This document shows, in pieces, positions 17,825 through 30,200 of a DNA stretch of 34,897 nucleotides. Each line of letters starts with the position of its first letter. Within the stretch, counting starts at the first letter, position 1. The stretch is from Syntrophomonadaceae bacterium (lineage in GTDB: Bacteria > Bacillota > DSM-12270 > Thermacetogeniales > Thermacetogeniaceae), in contig DULM01000139.1 in NCBI GenBank assembly GCA_012840405.1, positions 1-34,897 on the forward strand. The letters are read 5' to 3'. The translations under genes and the position numbers were made by a program. A model generated the notes under the pieces. It was given only the letters and a program-made list of their open reading frames with translations. It made no database searches and was not told the origin of the DNA.

Positions 17825-18454
17825 CTAGCACAGTGCACTCCTGATAAAAAGTAATCCTCTTCTTGGGCCTGGAACTGCACCCCGTACCAGCAGAAGATTC
17901 CGGTCCGGAACTACCTTAACTACCTTGAGGTTTTGAACAGTTACTTTTTCTCCACCATGCCTACCGGGTAGTTTCCTTCCCTTAAAAACCCGGGCTGGCC
18001 CTTTCGCTCCTAGAGAACCAGGGCGCCTGTGGTATTTTGAACCATGTTTCATTGGTCCACGGTGGAAACCATGCCTTTTGATACCACCTGCAAAACCCTT
18101 ACCTTTACTAATACCCTGGATATCTACACAATCACCGGGGCTAAAAATATCCACCTTTATTTCCTGCCCCTCAGTATATTCATCCAGTTCACTTTCCTCC
18201 AAACGGATCTCTCTAAGAAAACGGAGCGGTTTGACATTATTCTTTTTAAAGTGGCCACGCAGGGGATTGTTTAGTTTCTCCCTGCGCACCTCCTCAAAAC
18301 CAACCTGCAGAGCTGTATATCCATCCCGCTCCGTGGTTTTCTTTTGCACCACATAACAGGGGCCTGCCTCGATCACTGTAACTGGTACTGCCTTTCCCTC
18401 TTCATCAAAAACCTGAGACATACCAATTTTGCGGCCGAGAATGCTTTTTCGCAT
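17825..18454 (-). CDS. rplC: 50S ribosomal protein L3
   Basis: L3 (uL3) starts 50S assembly and reaches the peptidyl transferase centre. The 209-residue protein begins [20 protein letters not shown] and has the core loop [23 protein letters not shown] at 18454 is preferred: AGGAGGTG lies just upstream, and the GTG at 18463 overlaps that site. The end LLFIRSALC differs from the usual basic terminus and includes a terminal cysteine. Confidence 0.96.
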   Translation of the reverse strand: MRKSILGRKIGMSQVFDEEGKAVPVTVIEAGPCYVVQKKTTERDGYTALQVGFEEVRREKLNNPLRGHFKKNNVKPLRFLREIRLEESELDEYTEGQEIKVDIFSPGDCVDIQGISKGKGFAGGIKRHGFHRGPMKHGSKYHRRPGSLGAKGPARVFKGRKLPGRHGGEKVTVQNLKVVKVVPDRNLLLVRGAVPGPRRGLLFIRSALC

Positions 18455-18488
18455 CTTCTTCACCTCCTAATCCCTTACCATCCGGCAG

Positions 18489-18797
18489 CTATAGCTTAAG
18501 CTCAATGTCAACACCGGCTGGAAGGTCGAGACGCATGAGGGCATCGATTGTTTTTGGTGTTGGTTCTAGTATGTCAATCAGTCTTTTATGTGTGCGCATC
18601 TCAAACTGTTCTCTCGAGTCCTTGTTAACATGAGGAGACCGCAAAATTGTTGTTATACTCTTCTCAGTTGGAAGAGGAACCGGCCCTGAGATCAATGCAC
18701 CTGTGCGCCTTGCCGTTTCGACGATCTTTTGTGCTGACTGATCAAGTATTTTATGATCAAATGCTCTTAACCTGATGCGTATCTTTTGGCGCGCCAC
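18489..18797 (-). CDS. rpsJ: 30S ribosomal protein S10
   Basis: S10 (uS10, NusE) is a head protein that also binds NusB and NusG in antitermination and coupling. The 102-residue product starts [20 protein letters not shown] and has the loop [23 protein letters not shown] at 18797 lies 7 bases after AAGGAGG; the ATG at 18803 is too close to it. The 53-base gap from tuf shows no terminator or promoter, so str and S10 genes are probably co-transcribed. Confidence 0.96.
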   Translation of the reverse strand: MARQKIRIRLRAFDHKILDQSAQKIVETARRTGALISGPVPLPTEKSITTILRSPHVNKDSREQFEMRTHKRLIDILEPTPKTIDALMRLDLPAGVDIELKL

Positions 18798-18856
18798 TCT
18801 CATCCCTCCTTAAGCAGACCTCGCCACTCCTGGTCGTCGCTGGTCTAAGGGATTGT

Positions 18857-20059
18857 CTATTCGATAATCTGGGTAACAACACCCGCGCCTACTGTACGGC
18901 CGCCCTCACGAATAGCGAAACGCAGTCCCTCTTCCATAGCGATCGGAGTGATCAACTCAACTTCCATATTCACATTGTCACCAGGCATAACCATTTCCAC
19001 ACCTTCAGGCAGCTTAATAGTACCGGTTACATCAGTGGTGCGGAAGTAAAACTGTGGTCTATAACCCTGGAAGAAAGGTGTATGACGGCCTCCCTCTTCC
19101 TTGGTCAGCACGTAAACCTCTCCTTTAAACTTGGTATGAGGTTTTACAGAACCTGGTTTGGCAATAACCTGTCCGCGCTCTACCTCATCACGGTCAACAC
19201 CGCGCAGCAACACACCGATATTGTCACCGGCCTGACCCTGATCAAGGAGTTTCCTGAACATTTCCACACCTGTAACAACTGTCTTGCGAGGCTCCTCCCT
19301 CAGTCCGACGATCTCCACCTCATCTCCAACCTTGACAACACCGCGTTCAACCCTACCAGTCACAACTGTACCGCGGCCGGTGATGGTGAATACGTCTTCC
19401 ACAGGCATCAAGAAAGGCTTGTCAACGTCCCGTTCCGGTGTGGGGAAGTACTCATCAACAGCCTCCATCAGCTTATGGATAGGCCCACAGTTTTCGCAAT
19501 CCTCTTTGCCGCAGCCACACTCCATAGCTTTAAGAGCACTGCCGGTTACGATCGGAATTTCGTCACCGGGGAATTCATACTCACTCAGCAATTCCCGTAC
19601 CTCTAGCTCTACCAATTCCATCAATTCAGGGTCATCAACCATATCTGCTTTGTTGAGGAATACCACGATTCTAGGCACACCCACCTGACGGGCTAACAAG
19701 ATATGCTCCCTTGTCTGCGGCATAGGGCCATCAGCTGCGGAAACTACCAAAATTGCGCCATCCATCTGGGCAGCACCAGTGATCATGTTCTTGATATAGT
19801 CAGCATGACCCGGGCAGTCCACATGGGCATAGTGCCTGTTATCGGTCTCATACTCAACGTGTGAAATAGCAATGGTGATCCCGCGTTCTCTTTCTTCTGG
19901 CGCTTTGTCGATCTCGCCATAATCTGTTGCCTGAGCATACCCCTTCTGGCTTAAGATCTTGGTGATCGCTGAAGTCAAAGTTGTTTTTCCATGGTCCACA
20001 TGACCAATTGTCCCAATGTTAACATGCGGCTTAGTGCGCTCAAACTTTTGCTTAGCCAT
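18857..20059 (-). CDS. tuf: Elongation factor Tu with cysteine insert
   Basis: EF-Tu carries aminoacyl-tRNA to the ribosome as a GTPase. The 400-residue protein has G1 GHVDHGKT (19-26), G3 DCPGH (81-85), G4 NKAD (136-139) and G5 SALK (174-177). Right after G5 a short insert bears C181, C183, C188 and C191 ([13 protein letters not shown]), a plausible metal site absent from E. coli and Bacillus EF-Tu but recalled from Peptococcaceae relatives. The switch I region reads [13 protein letters not shown] instead of the common GITINTAHVEYET. The ATG follows AAGGAAGG. The 101-base gap behind fusA contains a 6-bp hairpin at 20120-20138 without a T tract. Confidence 0.97.
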   Translation of the reverse strand: MAKQKFERTKPHVNIGTIGHVDHGKTTLTSAITKILSQKGYAQATDYGEIDKAPEERERGITIAISHVEYETDNRHYAHVDCPGHADYIKNMITGAAQMDGAILVVSAADGPMPQTREHILLARQVGVPRIVVFLNKADMVDDPELMELVELEVRELLSEYEFPGDEIPIVTGSALKAMECGCGKEDCENCGPIHKLMEAVDEYFPTPERDVDKPFLMPVEDVFTITGRGTVVTGRVERGVVKVGDEVEIVGLREEPRKTVVTGVEMFRKLLDQGQAGDNIGVLLRGVDRDEVERGQVIAKPGSVKPHTKFKGEVYVLTKEEGGRHTPFFQGYRPQFYFRTTDVTGTIKLPEGVEMVMPGDNVNMEVELITPIAMEEGLRFAIREGGRTVGAGVVTQIIE

Positions 20060-20160
20060 TTTTCATATCCTTCCTTTCTTATTGATATTAATTAGCTAAG
20101 TTATTATCTTAACCCAGTCCTTCTGTGTCGTTCAGAAGTTCCGGGCAGTTCCCTAACAAC

Positions 20161-22248
20161 TTAACATACATAGCCATATCCCCGGCTCTTAAAAAGCTCT
20201 TCCAAAACATCAGGGGGGGCTTTTTCATAATGATCATACTGCATCACATAATTCCCACGACCCTGTGTTAAGGAACGGAGGTCTGTTGCATAACCAAACA
20301 TTTTAGCTAAAGGTACATATCCTCTGATAACTTGATAATTACCAACCGGCTCAGTACTTTCAATACGGCCCCGGCGGGCTCCAAAATCTCCGATCACATC
20401 CCCTAAATAATCCTCAGGTACAGTGATCTCGACCCTCATGATCGGCTCTAACAGGACTGCCTTTCCTCTATCTGCAGCCTCACGGAAAGCCATAGCTCCC
20501 GCTATCTTGAAAGCCAATTCAGAGGAATCTACTGGATGGTAGGATCCTCCTACTACTACTGCCCGGACATCTACCACAGGATATCCAGCCAGTACACCAC
20601 TCTCCATAGCCTCTTTGATACCCATTTCAATAGCTGGTATGTATTCCTTGGGTATCAAGCCACCGGTGGTGCGATCCTCAAATTCAAACCCCTTCCCTGT
20701 GGCAAGCGGCTCCAACTCCAGGATCACATGACCGTATTGCCCGTGCCCGCCGGTCTGTCTGATATATTTCCCTTCTCCCTTGCATTTGCAACTGATGGTT
20801 TCTTTATATGCTACCTGTGGTTTACCGACATTGGCCTGCACATGGAATTCCCTGAACAGACGATCAACGATGATCTCTAGATGCAGTTCACCCATGCCAG
20901 AGATCAGTGTCTGTCCGGTTTCATGATCTGTATAGGTGCGGAAAGTTGGGTCCTCTTCAGCCAGACGGTGCAGAGCCGTGCCAATCCGGTCCTGGTCATC
21001 CTTCGTTTTTGGTTCGATAGCTACACTGATCACCGGTTCTGGGAATGTTATAGCTTCTAAGATAATGGGTTCTTGATTCGTACACAATGTGTCACCGGTA
21101 GTGGTTCCCTTCAGTCCTACAGCTGCAATTATCTCTCCAGCAAAAGCCTCATTAATTTCCTGACGGTGATTGGCATGCATCCGCAGCAGGCGCCCGATGC
21201 GCTCCTTTTTCCCTTTGGTGGCGTTAAAAACTGTGTCCCCGGTTCTCAAAGTTCCTGAATAAATGCGCAGGAATACCAGCTTACCTACATAACTATCGGT
21301 TTGAACCTTAAAGCTTAATGCAGCTAAAGGCTCATTATCATCTGTCTTCCTGATAATATCCTCTCCTGTTTCAGGGTGTTTACCTTGAACCGGCGGTATA
21401 TCAAGGGGTGAAGGCAAATAATCAACAATTGCATCCAGCAACGGCTGTACACCCTTATTATGAAAAGAGGTACCGCAAAGTACAGGAACAAATCTGCAAG
21501 CCAGCACACCTTTGCGGATAGCAGACTTAATATGCTCCACAGTTATCTTCTCGCCATCCAGATAGTTCTTCAGCAGTTGGTCATCAAACTCAGCCAGTGC
21601 CTCCAGAAGCTGTTCACGGTAAAGCCTTTTTTCATCCACCATTTCCTTAGGCACATCGGTTTCAATATATTTTGTACCCAGTTCATCCTGATAGATGATC
21701 GCCCGGTCTCTAACCAGGTCGATGACACCTACAAAAGAGTCTTCACTCCCGATAGGAAGTTGAATAGGCACTGCATTGGCCTGCAGTCTTTTCCGGATCA
21801 TTTTAACTGACCGGTGGAAGTCAGCACCGACCCGGTCCATTTTGTTGAGATAAGCCAAGCGGGGGACATTATAGTGATCTGCCTGACGCCAGACAGTCTC
21901 CGACTGGGGCTCAACCCCAGCAACCGCGTCAAAAATCGCAATCGCTCCATCCAGCACCCGCAGTGACCTTTCTACTTCTGCAGTAAAGTCCACGTGGCCG
22001 GGCGTATCAATAATGTTAATAATAAAATCACGCCACTTACAGGTAGTCGCAGCGGACATAATAGTAATACCCCGCTCCTGCTCCTGGGCCATCCAATCCA
22101 TGGTGGCAGCGCCTTCATGTACTTCACCCATCTTATATACTTTGCCTGTATAAAATAGGATGCGTTCAGTTGTGGTTGTCTTTCCTGCATCAATATGTGC
22201 CATAATCCCGATATTGCGTATTTTATCCAGGGAAACCTCACGACCCAT
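20161..22248 (-). CDS. fusA: Elongation factor G
   Basis: EF-G drives translocation and, with RRF, ribosome recycling. The 695-residue protein has G1 AHIDAGKT (17-24), G3 DTPGH (81-85) and G4 NKMD (135-138), and all five domains are present. Domain IV reads [20 protein letters not shown] where many EF-Gs have VTLYDGSYH, and the end of domain V is [19 protein letters not shown]. These are mild departures seen in some clostridia. The ATG at 22248 lies 9 bases after AAGGAGG, 40 bases downstream of rpsG. Confidence 0.96.
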   Translation of the reverse strand: MGREVSLDKIRNIGIMAHIDAGKTTTTERILFYTGKVYKMGEVHEGAATMDWMAQEQERGITIMSAATTCKWRDFIINIIDTPGHVDFTAEVERSLRVLDGAIAIFDAVAGVEPQSETVWRQADHYNVPRLAYLNKMDRVGADFHRSVKMIRKRLQANAVPIQLPIGSEDSFVGVIDLVRDRAIIYQDELGTKYIETDVPKEMVDEKRLYREQLLEALAEFDDQLLKNYLDGEKITVEHIKSAIRKGVLACRFVPVLCGTSFHNKGVQPLLDAIVDYLPSPLDIPPVQGKHPETGEDIIRKTDDNEPLAALSFKVQTDSYVGKLVFLRIYSGTLRTGDTVFNATKGKKERIGRLLRMHANHRQEINEAFAGEIIAAVGLKGTTTGDTLCTNQEPIILEAITFPEPVISVAIEPKTKDDQDRIGTALHRLAEEDPTFRTYTDHETGQTLISGMGELHLEIIVDRLFREFHVQANVGKPQVAYKETISCKCKGEGKYIRQTGGHGQYGHVILELEPLATGKGFEFEDRTTGGLIPKEYIPAIEMGIKEAMESGVLAGYPVVDVRAVVVGGSYHPVDSSELAFKIAGAMAFREAADRGKAVLLEPIMRVEITVPEDYLGDVIGDFGARRGRIESTEPVGNYQVIRGYVPLAKMFGYATDLRSLTQGRGNYVMQYDHYEKAPPDVLEELFKSRGYGYVC

Positions 22249-22288
22249 GCACTCATCCCTCCTTTCCGCGCTGATTTTCTACATCAGA

Positions 22289-22759
22289 CTACCAGCGATA
22301 GTGTGCAAAAGCCTTGTTGGCTTCTGCCATTTTGTGAGTATCTTCTTTTTTCTTCACTGAAGCACCTGTGTTATTGGCAGCATCCATAATTTCTGCAGCA
22401 AGCTTTTCCTTCATACTCTTGCCAGCCCTTGCCCTGGCATAGTTTACCAACCACCTGATACCGAGGGTCAACCGGCGCTCAGGGCGTACTTCCACAGGCA
22501 CCTGATAGTTTGCCCCTCCTACACGCCTGGCTTTAACCTCCAGCACCGGCATAACATTTTTCAATGCCTGCTCAAATACTTCCATGGGGTCCTTTTTTGT
22601 TTTCTCTTTAATCAGATCAAAGGCCCCATAGCAGATGTCTTCAGCCAAGCTTTTCTTGCCATCCCACATAATTTGGTTAACAAGTTTGGTGAAGACCTGA
22701 CTTCCGTAGACGGGATCAGGCGGTAGTTCACGCTTAGCAACATTACCTCGACGCGGCAC
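22289..22759 (-). CDS. rpsG: 30S ribosomal protein S7
   Basis: S7 (uS7) nucleates the 30S head and borders the E site. The 156-residue protein begins [20 protein letters not shown] and has the [19 protein letters not shown] segment and the end [14 protein letters not shown]. It starts at GTG (22759) with GGGAGG 11 bases upstream. The family length is 156. Confidence 0.97.
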   Translation of the reverse strand: MPRRGNVAKRELPPDPVYGSQVFTKLVNQIMWDGKKSLAEDICYGAFDLIKEKTKKDPMEVFEQALKNVMPVLEVKARRVGGANYQVPVEVRPERRLTLGIRWLVNYARARAGKSMKEKLAAEIMDAANNTGASVKKKEDTHKMAEANKAFAHYRW

Positions 22760-22786
22760 TTGGATGATGACCTCCCTTCCAAGTTC

Positions 22787-23170
22787 TTAAGCTTTTGCTG
22801 TTTTCGGTTTCTTTGTACCATATTTGGAACGCCCGCGATTTCTGCCCTGCACACCTGCGGTATCCAAAGTACCCCGGATAATGTGATAACGCACTCCCGG
22901 AATATCCTTCACACGGCCGCCCCGCACAAGAACCACCGAGTGTTCCTGCAGGTTATGCCCGATGCCAGGAATGTAGGCGGTAACCTCGATTCCATTGGTC
23001 AGTCGAACCCTGGCTACTTTGCGGAGAGCAGAATTCGGCTTTTTCGGAGTTGTTGTATAAACCCTTGTACAAACTCCACGCTTTTGCGGTGAGTTTTTCA
23101 AGGCTGGAGCATCCGACTTTTTAGATGTTACCTTGCGACCCTTGCGAATTATCTGATTAATTGTTGGCAC
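22787..23170 (-). CDS. rpsL: 30S ribosomal protein S12
   Basis: S12 (uS12) monitors decoding. GTG at 23170 behind GAAGGAGGTGG gives 127 residues starting [13 protein letters not shown]. The streptomycin-related positions look wild type: [13 protein letters not shown] and the [14 protein letters not shown] loop both keep their lysines. The longer frame to 23197 would add nine unconserved residues upstream of the ribosome binding site. Confidence 0.96.
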   Translation of the reverse strand: MPTINQIIRKGRKVTSKKSDAPALKNSPQKRGVCTRVYTTTPKKPNSALRKVARVRLTNGIEVTAYIPGIGHNLQEHSVVLVRGGRVKDIPGVRYHIIRGTLDTAGVQGRNRGRSKYGTKKPKTAKA

Positions 23171-23224
23171 CTTTACCACCTCCTTCTCTCTGGTCATCCA
23201 GGCATAATACCCGGGAACTTAATA

Positions 23225-23467
23225 TTATTTCAAAATTGAAGCTGATGCAGCTCCTACTTTGATACCACACGCCTTACCTAATTCCTGCATCGAATCTACA
23301 TAAACAATCTCTATTCCCTTTTCCTGACAGCATTTTTCCAAAGGCATTACTATGTGTTTCTCGGCATCTTGCGCAATAAATACAACCTGCGCTTGATCCC
23401 TCTCTACAGCTTTGAGGGTCTGTTTGAGCCCTACAGTTTTTCTGGCTGCATTGAGCAACCTCTGCAT
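23225..23467 (-). CDS. rplGB: L7Ae-like K-turn-binding protein (YbxF/RplGB type)
   Basis: An 80-residue L7Ae/L30e/S12e/Gadd45-fold protein that binds kink-turn RNA in homologues such as Bacillus YbxF. Visible matches are KTVGLKQTLKAVERDQAQVV, a VFIAQDAEKH segment and the terminal block MQELGKACGIKVGAASA, close to the GKACGIEVGAA of YbxF. ATG at 23467 follows GGAGGGAGTGGAG. It is the first gene behind the str promoter, its usual place between rpoC and rpsL. Confidence 0.92.
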   Translation of the reverse strand: MQRLLNAARKTVGLKQTLKAVERDQAQVVFIAQDAEKHIVMPLEKCCQEKGIEIVYVDSMQELGKACGIKVGAASASILK

Positions 23468-23538
23468 TCTCCACTCCCTCCCTGGAATAAAGGTGAAAAT
23501 GGAGCTTTTGAGGCAGTCATGAAAAAACCACAGTGATG

Positions 23539-23568
23539 ATTTTATCACCTAGACAAGAACCCTGTCAA
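23539..23568 (-). promoter_or_regulatory. Promoter for the str block
   Basis: TTGACA (23563-23568) and TAAAAT (23539-23544) are 18 bases apart on the minus strand, about 70 bases before the L7Ae-like gene. The 236-base gap behind rpoC contains nested weak AT-rich stems but no clear terminator, so read-through from rpoC is also possible. Confidence 0.7.
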
Positions 23569-23703
23569 CTTTTTTGGCAATCATAATGCATATTTTAAAA
23601 CACCTATCTCGCCACAGATATGAAATATGTTTTTCCGACACTGCTCACAACTGCCTTCAAACTCCAGTTTCAACCCCTTTTAAACCTACAATCGATCAAT
23701 CAG

Positions 23704-26700
23704 CTAATTAGTAGCTGTATCTGTAAGGGTACCCCTCTCTTCAGGCACCGTATTTGTTACATCTCCCAGATCATGATCAGACCCTTCTTCTGTCTTAGCT
23801 TCTTTTTCTTCACTGCTTCTAACCTTAATATTGCGATAGCGGGACATCCCAGTTCCAGCTGGTATCAGTTTCCCAATAATCACGTTTTCTTTAAGGCCAA
23901 GCAAGGGGTCCACTTTACCCTTGATAGCAGCATCAGTAAGGACCCGGGTGGTTTCCTGGAAGGATGCCGCTGAAAGGAATGAATCAGTAGCCAGTGATGC
24001 TTTGGTAATACCCAAGATCACCGGTTTCGCTGTGGCCGGCTTCAAGCCTTGAGCGATAACTCGTTTATTTTCATTTTCCAGTTCGAAGGCATCGATCAAA
24101 CCGCCGGGCAGCAGTTCTGTGTCCCCCGGATCTTCAATTTTAACTTTGCGCAGAATCTGCCGGATCATCACTTCAATGTGCTTGTCATTGATATCCACAC
24201 CCTGCATCCGATAGACCCGCTGCACCTCACGCAGCAAATAATCCTGTACAGCAGTTACACCCTTGATCTGCAGCAGTTCATGGGGATTGATCGATCCTTC
24301 TGTAAGTTCCTGGCCGGCCTCTACATAATCTCCATCCTGAACCTTGAGCCTTGAACCAAAGGGTATTTGATAAGTACGCCTTTGCCCTTCTTCACCCAAT
24401 ACCTCTACCTCACGGGTACCTTTATTATCTTCATAAATTTTGATCACGCCATCAATTTCAGAAATAATAGCCTGGCCTTTTGGTTTGCGTGCTTCGAAAA
24501 GCTCTTCAACACGGGGAAGTCCCTGGGTAATATCCTCCCCGGCCACTCCTCCGGTGTGGAAGGTACGCATGGTCAGCTGGGTACCCGGTTCACCGATAGA
24601 CTGAGCTGCCATAATACCCACCGCTTCACCGATCTCCACAGGGAATCCGGTAGCCATATTCCTGCCGTAGCACAAACGGCAGGTGCCATAACGGGTCTTG
24701 CAGGTGAGTACGGATCTGATCTCTACCTTAGTGATTCCAGCTTCAACAATCTTCTTAGCATCATCTTCCTTGATCTCAGTGTTGGCTGGAACAATTACCT
24801 CACCGGTTTCCGGATGGATAATGGGACGCAAAGTGAACCTGCCAATAATTCTCTCCTCCAGGGTCTCGATTACATCATCCCCATCTTTAATGGCTTCTAC
24901 TACAAAGCCTGTGGTGGTACCGCAGTCATTCTCCCGAACAATAACATCCTGAGCAACATCCACCAACCGTCTGGTCAAATAACCTGAGTCTGCAGTTCTC
25001 AAAGCGGTATCAGCCAAGCCTTTGCGGGCTCCATGAGTGGAAATAAAGTATTCCAAAACTGTCAAACCTTCCCTGAAGTTTGACTTAATAGGCAGATCGA
25101 TGATCTCACCTGATGGGTCAGCCATCAAACCGCGCATCCCTGCCAACTGTCTGATCTGCTGGATACTACCCCTTGCTCCGGAGATAGCCATCATATAAAT
25201 AGGATTCAAACGATCCAGGTGAACAAGCAGGGATTCTGTCACCTGATCCGTTGCCCTCTTCCAGATGCTGGTCACTCTTTCATAGCGTTCATCCTCTGTG
25301 ATTAAACCTTTGCTGTACTGCTGTTCCACCTTTTCTACTTCATTCTCAGCATCAGCAATAATCTGTGGTTTTTCCGGAGGAATGGTGACATCGGTTACCC
25401 CCACAGTAATTCCGGCTTTTGTCGCATATTTGAAACCAAGTTTCTTGATACCATCCAGCATTTTTGCTGTTGCTTCAAATCCATTACGGCGATAGCATTC
25501 CCCTATAATCTCTGCAACTACCTTTTTATCAATAACTTCATTATAGTAGCCCATATTTTCAGGAATTACCTCATTGAAGATCAGCCTGCCTACTGTTGTT
25601 TCCATAAATTGGCCATTATGCCGCACCTTAATCCTGGCATGCAGGCCTACATAACCGCTCTCATAGGCGAAGATAGCCTCATCTTTATCATGGAAGACTT
25701 TACCTTCACCTTTTTCCCCTTCCACTTCCAGGGTCAAGTAGTAGCACCCCAAGACCATATCCTGGGTTGGTGTCACCACCGGCCGCCCATCTTTGGGGTT
25801 GAGGAGGTTGTGTGCTGATAGCATCAGAATGCGCGCCTCAGCTTGAGCTTCAGCTGAAAGGGGCACATGTACTGCCATTTGGTCCCCGTCAAAATCAGCA
25901 TTATAACCCGTACAAACAAGGGGGTGAATCTGGATCGCTCTACCTTCTACCAGAATAGGTTCAAAAGCCTGAATGCCCAGTCTGTGCAGTGTAGGGGCAC
26001 GGTTTAACAAAACAGGGTGCTGTTTGATAACCTCCTCCAGCACATCCCAAACCTCTGGGCGTGCCCTCTCAACCATACGCTTGGCACTCTTGATATTATG
26101 GGCAAAATCCCTTTCCACAAGGCACTTCATCACAAATGGCTTGAACAGTTCCAATGCCATTTCCTTGGGAAGCCCACACTGATGCAATTTCAAGTTCGGA
26201 CCAACAACAATAACCGAACGGCCGGAGTAGTCAACCCTTTTACCCAGCAGGTTCTGGCGGAAGCGGCCTTGCTTCCCTTTCAGCATATCACTTAATGATT
26301 TGAGCGGCCTGTTGCCCGGGCCTGTTACCGGACGGCCTCGCCTGCCATTATCGATCAACGCATCTACTGCTTCCTGCAGCATGCGTTTCTCATTGCGGAC
26401 AATAATGTCAGGGGCTCCCAGATCAAGCAACCGCTTAAGCCTGTTATTACGGTTAATAACCCGCCTATATAGATCATTTAAATCAGAGGTGGCAAACCTA
26501 CCGCCATCCAACTGAACCATAGGCCTCAGTTCCGGTGGAATCACCGGAATTACCTCCAAAATCATCCACTCGGGCCTATCCCCGGATTTGCGGAAGGCCT
26601 CCACAACCTCCAGACGCCTAATAGCCCGCACTTTACGCTGTCCAGTGGATTCCCGAAGTTCTGTCCGCAGTTCCTCACTTAATTTATCCAGATCAATTTC

Positions 26701-27258
26701 TTCCAGCAGTTCTTTGATAGCTTCTGCTCCCATTCCTGCCCGGAAACGGTTTCCATACAGTTCTTTCAGTTCCCGGTACTCAGACTCATTGAGCAGTTGC
26801 TTTTTGGTCAGATCAGGAACATCACCAGGATCAAGCACAATATATGAAACAAAATAGAGCACCTTTTCCAAGGTACGGGGAGACATATCCAAAATCAGTC
26901 CCATCCGGCTGGGTATCCCTTTAAAATACCAGATATGGGATACAGGTGCAGCCAGTTCGATATGCCCCATCCGCTCACGCCTGACCTTGGATTTGGTTAC
27001 CTCTACCCCGCAGCGGTCACAGATAACTCCTTTATAACGTACCCGTTTATACTTACCGCAGTGGCATTCCCAGTCCTTGGTAGGGCCAAAGATCCGCTCA
27101 CAGAACAGACCGTCCCGCTCGGGTTTAAGTGTTCGGTAATTGATCGTCTCCGGTTTTTTCACTTCCCCGCTGGACCAGGACCTTATCTTTTCCGGGGAAG
27201 CGAGCCCGATCCGGATGCTCTCAAAAACGTTATTACTGCTGGCAGTGGCATCAGACAA
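23704..27258 (-). CDS. rpoC: RNA polymerase subunit beta-prime
   Basis: The beta-prime subunit holds the catalytic magnesium. About 1184 residues are encoded. The first zinc finger ([20 protein letters not shown]) has cysteines near 65, 67, 80 and 83. The [12 protein letters not shown] catalytic motif lies at about 453-464. The bridge/trigger region includes [19 protein letters not shown], and a second zinc site includes [13 protein letters not shown]. The C-terminus ends in a polar tail after MSRYRNIKV. Both TTG at 27264 and TTG at 27258 could initiate; the second is 9 bases from AAGGAG and is used here. No ATG is available. Confidence 0.96.
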   Translation of the reverse strand: MSDATASSNNVFESIRIGLASPEKIRSWSSGEVKKPETINYRTLKPERDGLFCERIFGPTKDWECHCGKYKRVRYKGVICDRCGVEVTKSKVRRERMGHIELAAPVSHIWYFKGIPSRMGLILDMSPRTLEKVLYFVSYIVLDPGDVPDLTKKQLLNESEYRELKELYGNRFRAGMGAEAIKELLEEIDLDKLSEELRTELRESTGQRKVRAIRRLEVVEAFRKSGDRPEWMILEVIPVIPPELRPMVQLDGGRFATSDLNDLYRRVINRNNRLKRLLDLGAPDIIVRNEKRMLQEAVDALIDNGRRGRPVTGPGNRPLKSLSDMLKGKQGRFRQNLLGKRVDYSGRSVIVVGPNLKLHQCGLPKEMALELFKPFVMKCLVERDFAHNIKSAKRMVERARPEVWDVLEEVIKQHPVLLNRAPTLHRLGIQAFEPILVEGRAIQIHPLVCTGYNADFDGDQMAVHVPLSAEAQAEARILMLSAHNLLNPKDGRPVVTPTQDMVLGCYYLTLEVEGEKGEGKVFHDKDEAIFAYESGYVGLHARIKVRHNGQFMETTVGRLIFNEVIPENMGYYNEVIDKKVVAEIIGECYRRNGFEATAKMLDGIKKLGFKYATKAGITVGVTDVTIPPEKPQIIADAENEVEKVEQQYSKGLITEDERYERVTSIWKRATDQVTESLLVHLDRLNPIYMMAISGARGSIQQIRQLAGMRGLMADPSGEIIDLPIKSNFREGLTVLEYFISTHGARKGLADTALRTADSGYLTRRLVDVAQDVIVRENDCGTTTGFVVEAIKDGDDVIETLEERIIGRFTLRPIIHPETGEVIVPANTEIKEDDAKKIVEAGITKVEIRSVLTCKTRYGTCRLCYGRNMATGFPVEIGEAVGIMAAQSIGEPGTQLTMRTFHTGGVAGEDITQGLPRVEELFEARKPKGQAIISEIDGVIKIYEDNKGTREVEVLGEEGQRRTYQIPFGSRLKVQDGDYVEAGQELTEGSINPHELLQIKGVTAVQDYLLREVQRVYRMQGVDINDKHIEVMIRQILRKVKIEDPGDTELLPGGLIDAFELENENKRVIAQGLKPATAKPVILGITKASLATDSFLSAASFQETTRVLTDAAIKGKVDPLLGLKENVIIGKLIPAGTGMSRYRNIKVRSSEEKEAKTEEGSDHDLGDVTNTVPEERGTLTDTATN

Positions 27259-27296
27259 AGACAATCGCTCCTTTCTTAGACCTGAGCCTCAAGAAA

Positions 27297-30200
27297 CTAC
27301 TCATCTTCCACATCAAGCGTTTCATCAAGGACAGAAACAGTCTTATTACCCGTTGCCTGGAAGCGAAGTTTTCTCGAACTCTGTGAAATGCTATCTTCGT
27401 CTTCCATAGGAGCAAACTCTTCATCTTCACTTATCTCACCGTTTTCAGAAGAGTAGTCCTCTAACCCCATATATTCAAAAACGTCATCAGGAACTGTTTC
27501 TTCAGCATCACTATCTTCCTCTATATCCTCTACCGGCAACTCCTCTTCATCATCCTGATCATTATCTTCATCATCAACTACTGCTGATGATTTCTTACTG
27601 GCTTTAGATGGGGTTACACCGCTATCCTCCAACTCCAGTTCCCTGGCGGTTTCCCCGATATCATCCTCATCATCCCGAATTTCTACTTCTTCATTAGATT
27701 CTGATAACACACGGACATCCAGAGCCAGGCTCTGCAGTTCCTTAATCAAAACCTTGAAGGATTCGGGAACTCCCGGTTCGGGAACATTTTCACCCTTGAC
27801 AATTGCTTCATAGGTTTTTACTCTTCCCACAACATCATCTGACTTAACTGTTAGTATCTCCTGCAGGGTATAGGCAGCACCACAAGCCTCCAGCGCCCAT
27901 ACTTCCATTTCACCAAAACGCTGTCCTCCAAACTGCGCCTTTCCACCCAAAGGCTGCTGGGTAACAAGGGAGTATGGGCCTGTAGAACGGGCGTGGATTT
28001 TGTCATCCACAAGGTGAGCCAATTTCAACATATATATATATCCAACTGTGATCTCATTGTCATAGGGCTCCCCTGTGCGTCCGTCATAAAGCACTGTTTT
28101 CCCGTCCCTAGGTAAGCCCGCTCGCTCCAGTGTGTCCATGATGTCATCCTCAACTGCACCATCATAAACCGGGGATGCAGTATAAATACCCATTTCATGG
28201 GCCGCACGCCCCAGGTGGCATTCAAGGATCTGGCCGATATTCATACGGGAGGGTACCCCTAAAGGATTGAGAACGATCTCCACTGGAGTACCATCAGGTA
28301 AAAAGGGCATATCCTCTTCTGGGAGAATACGGGATATAACACCTTTATTCCCATGCCTACCTGCCATTTTGTCCCCAACAGAGATTTTTCTCTTTTGGGC
28401 TACATAAACCCGTACCAACTTATTAACACCAGGCGGCAGTTCATCCCCATTCTCCCGGGAAAAGACCTTCACATCAACAACACGCCCCGACTCCCCATGA
28501 GGAATCCGCAGGGAAGTATCTCTTACCTCCCGGGCTTTTTCTCCGAAAATTGCCCGGAGCAGCCGCTCCTCTGCTGTCAACTCGGTTTCCCCTTTAGGAG
28601 TTACTTTGCCTACCAGGATATCACCGGGGCGTACTTCAGCACCAACCCGGATAATCCCTCGTTCATCAAGATCCTTTAATGCTTCATCCCCCACATTGGG
28701 AATATCACGGGTGATCTCTTCAGGCCCCAGTTTGGTATCCCGGGCATCACACTCATACTCTTCAATATGAATAGAGGTAAACAAATCCTCTTTTACCAGC
28801 TTTTCACTGATCAGAATAGCGTCCTCATAATTATAACCCTCCCAGGGCATGTAGGCCACCAGCACATTTCTACCTAAAGCAAGTTCCCCTCCGTGTGTAG
28901 ATGGCCCATCGGCAATCACCTGATCTTTCTTAACGCGCTGCCCTTTCCAAACAATAGGTTTTTGGTTGATACAGGTACCCTGGTTTGACCGGGCAAACTT
29001 GGTCAAATGATAAGTGTATACTTTGCCCGAATCGCCTTTGATCCTTATTTCATCAGCAGTGACCCTCTCCACAACTCCTGCTTCCTCACTGGTCACCACA
29101 ACCCCTGAGTCACGAGCTACCCTGTATTCGATCCCTGTGCCTACTAAAGGGGCGTCAGTACGCAGCAGGGGTACAGCCTGACGCTGCATATTGGCACCCA
29201 TCAAGGCGCGGTTAGCGTCATCGTTTTCCAAAAAGGGAATCAGGGCAGCTGCAACACTCACTACCTGTTTAGGAGAAACATCCATATAATCAACCTGGGA
29301 AGGGGGTACAGCAACAATATCTTTGCCATCCCGGGCATCTACTCGGCTTGTGATAAAATGGCCTTCCTCATCAAGTGGAGCATTAGCCTGAGCGATCACA
29401 TACTCATCCTCAGTATCAGCAGTCAAATATACTATTTCATCAGTAACTATTCCCTTTTCTTTGTCTACTTTTCGGTAGGGTGTTTCAATAAAACCGTATT
29501 TATTTACCCTGGCATATGTACTCAAAGAGCCGATCAGACCGATATTGGGACCCTCCGGTGTTTCTATAGGGCACATTCTTCCGTAGTGGGAATGGTGAAC
29601 ATCACGCACCTCAAATCCAGCCCTCTCCCGGCTCAGTCCACCGGGCCCCAGAGCACTCAAGCGCCGCTTATGGGTCAGTTCCGCCAGCGGGTTGGTTTGG
29701 TCCATAAATTGAGATAACTGGCTGCTGCCAAAGAACTCTTTAACAGCTGCCACAACAGGCCGGATGTTGATCAGAGCCTGAGGAGTAACAGCATCAACAT
29801 CCTGGATAGTCATCCTTTCCCTGACAACCCGTTCCATGCGCGCCAAACCGATACGGAACTGATTCTGCAGCAACTCCCCTACTGAACGCAATCTCCTGTT
29901 CCCTAGGTGGTCAATATCATCTACTGTCCCTTCACCGTTCATCAGTTTGAGAAAATAATCGATCACAGCGATGATATCCTCTGGTGTAAGGCATCTGCTG
30001 TCATGGGAATCATCAAGCTTAAGCTTCTTATTTAACTTGTAGCGCCCCACCTGTCCAAGATCATAGCGTCGCGCATCAAAGAAAAGGCCCTCCAAAAGCG
30101 CCCTGGCACTCTCTATAGTAGGAGGTTCCCCTGGCCGCAGGCGTTTGTAGATTTCCACCAGGCCTTCCTCCATTGATTGAGTGCTGTCCTTTTCCAATGT

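Noticed and set aside
20120-20138. Hairpin CTTCTG/CAGAAG between fusA and tuf as a terminator
   Set aside because: The stem is only 6 bp and no T tract follows it on the minus strand.
23570-23700. Terminator after rpoC
   Set aside because: Only weak AT-rich nested stems (catattt/aaatatg and tatct/agata) are present, without a GC-rich stem and T tract.
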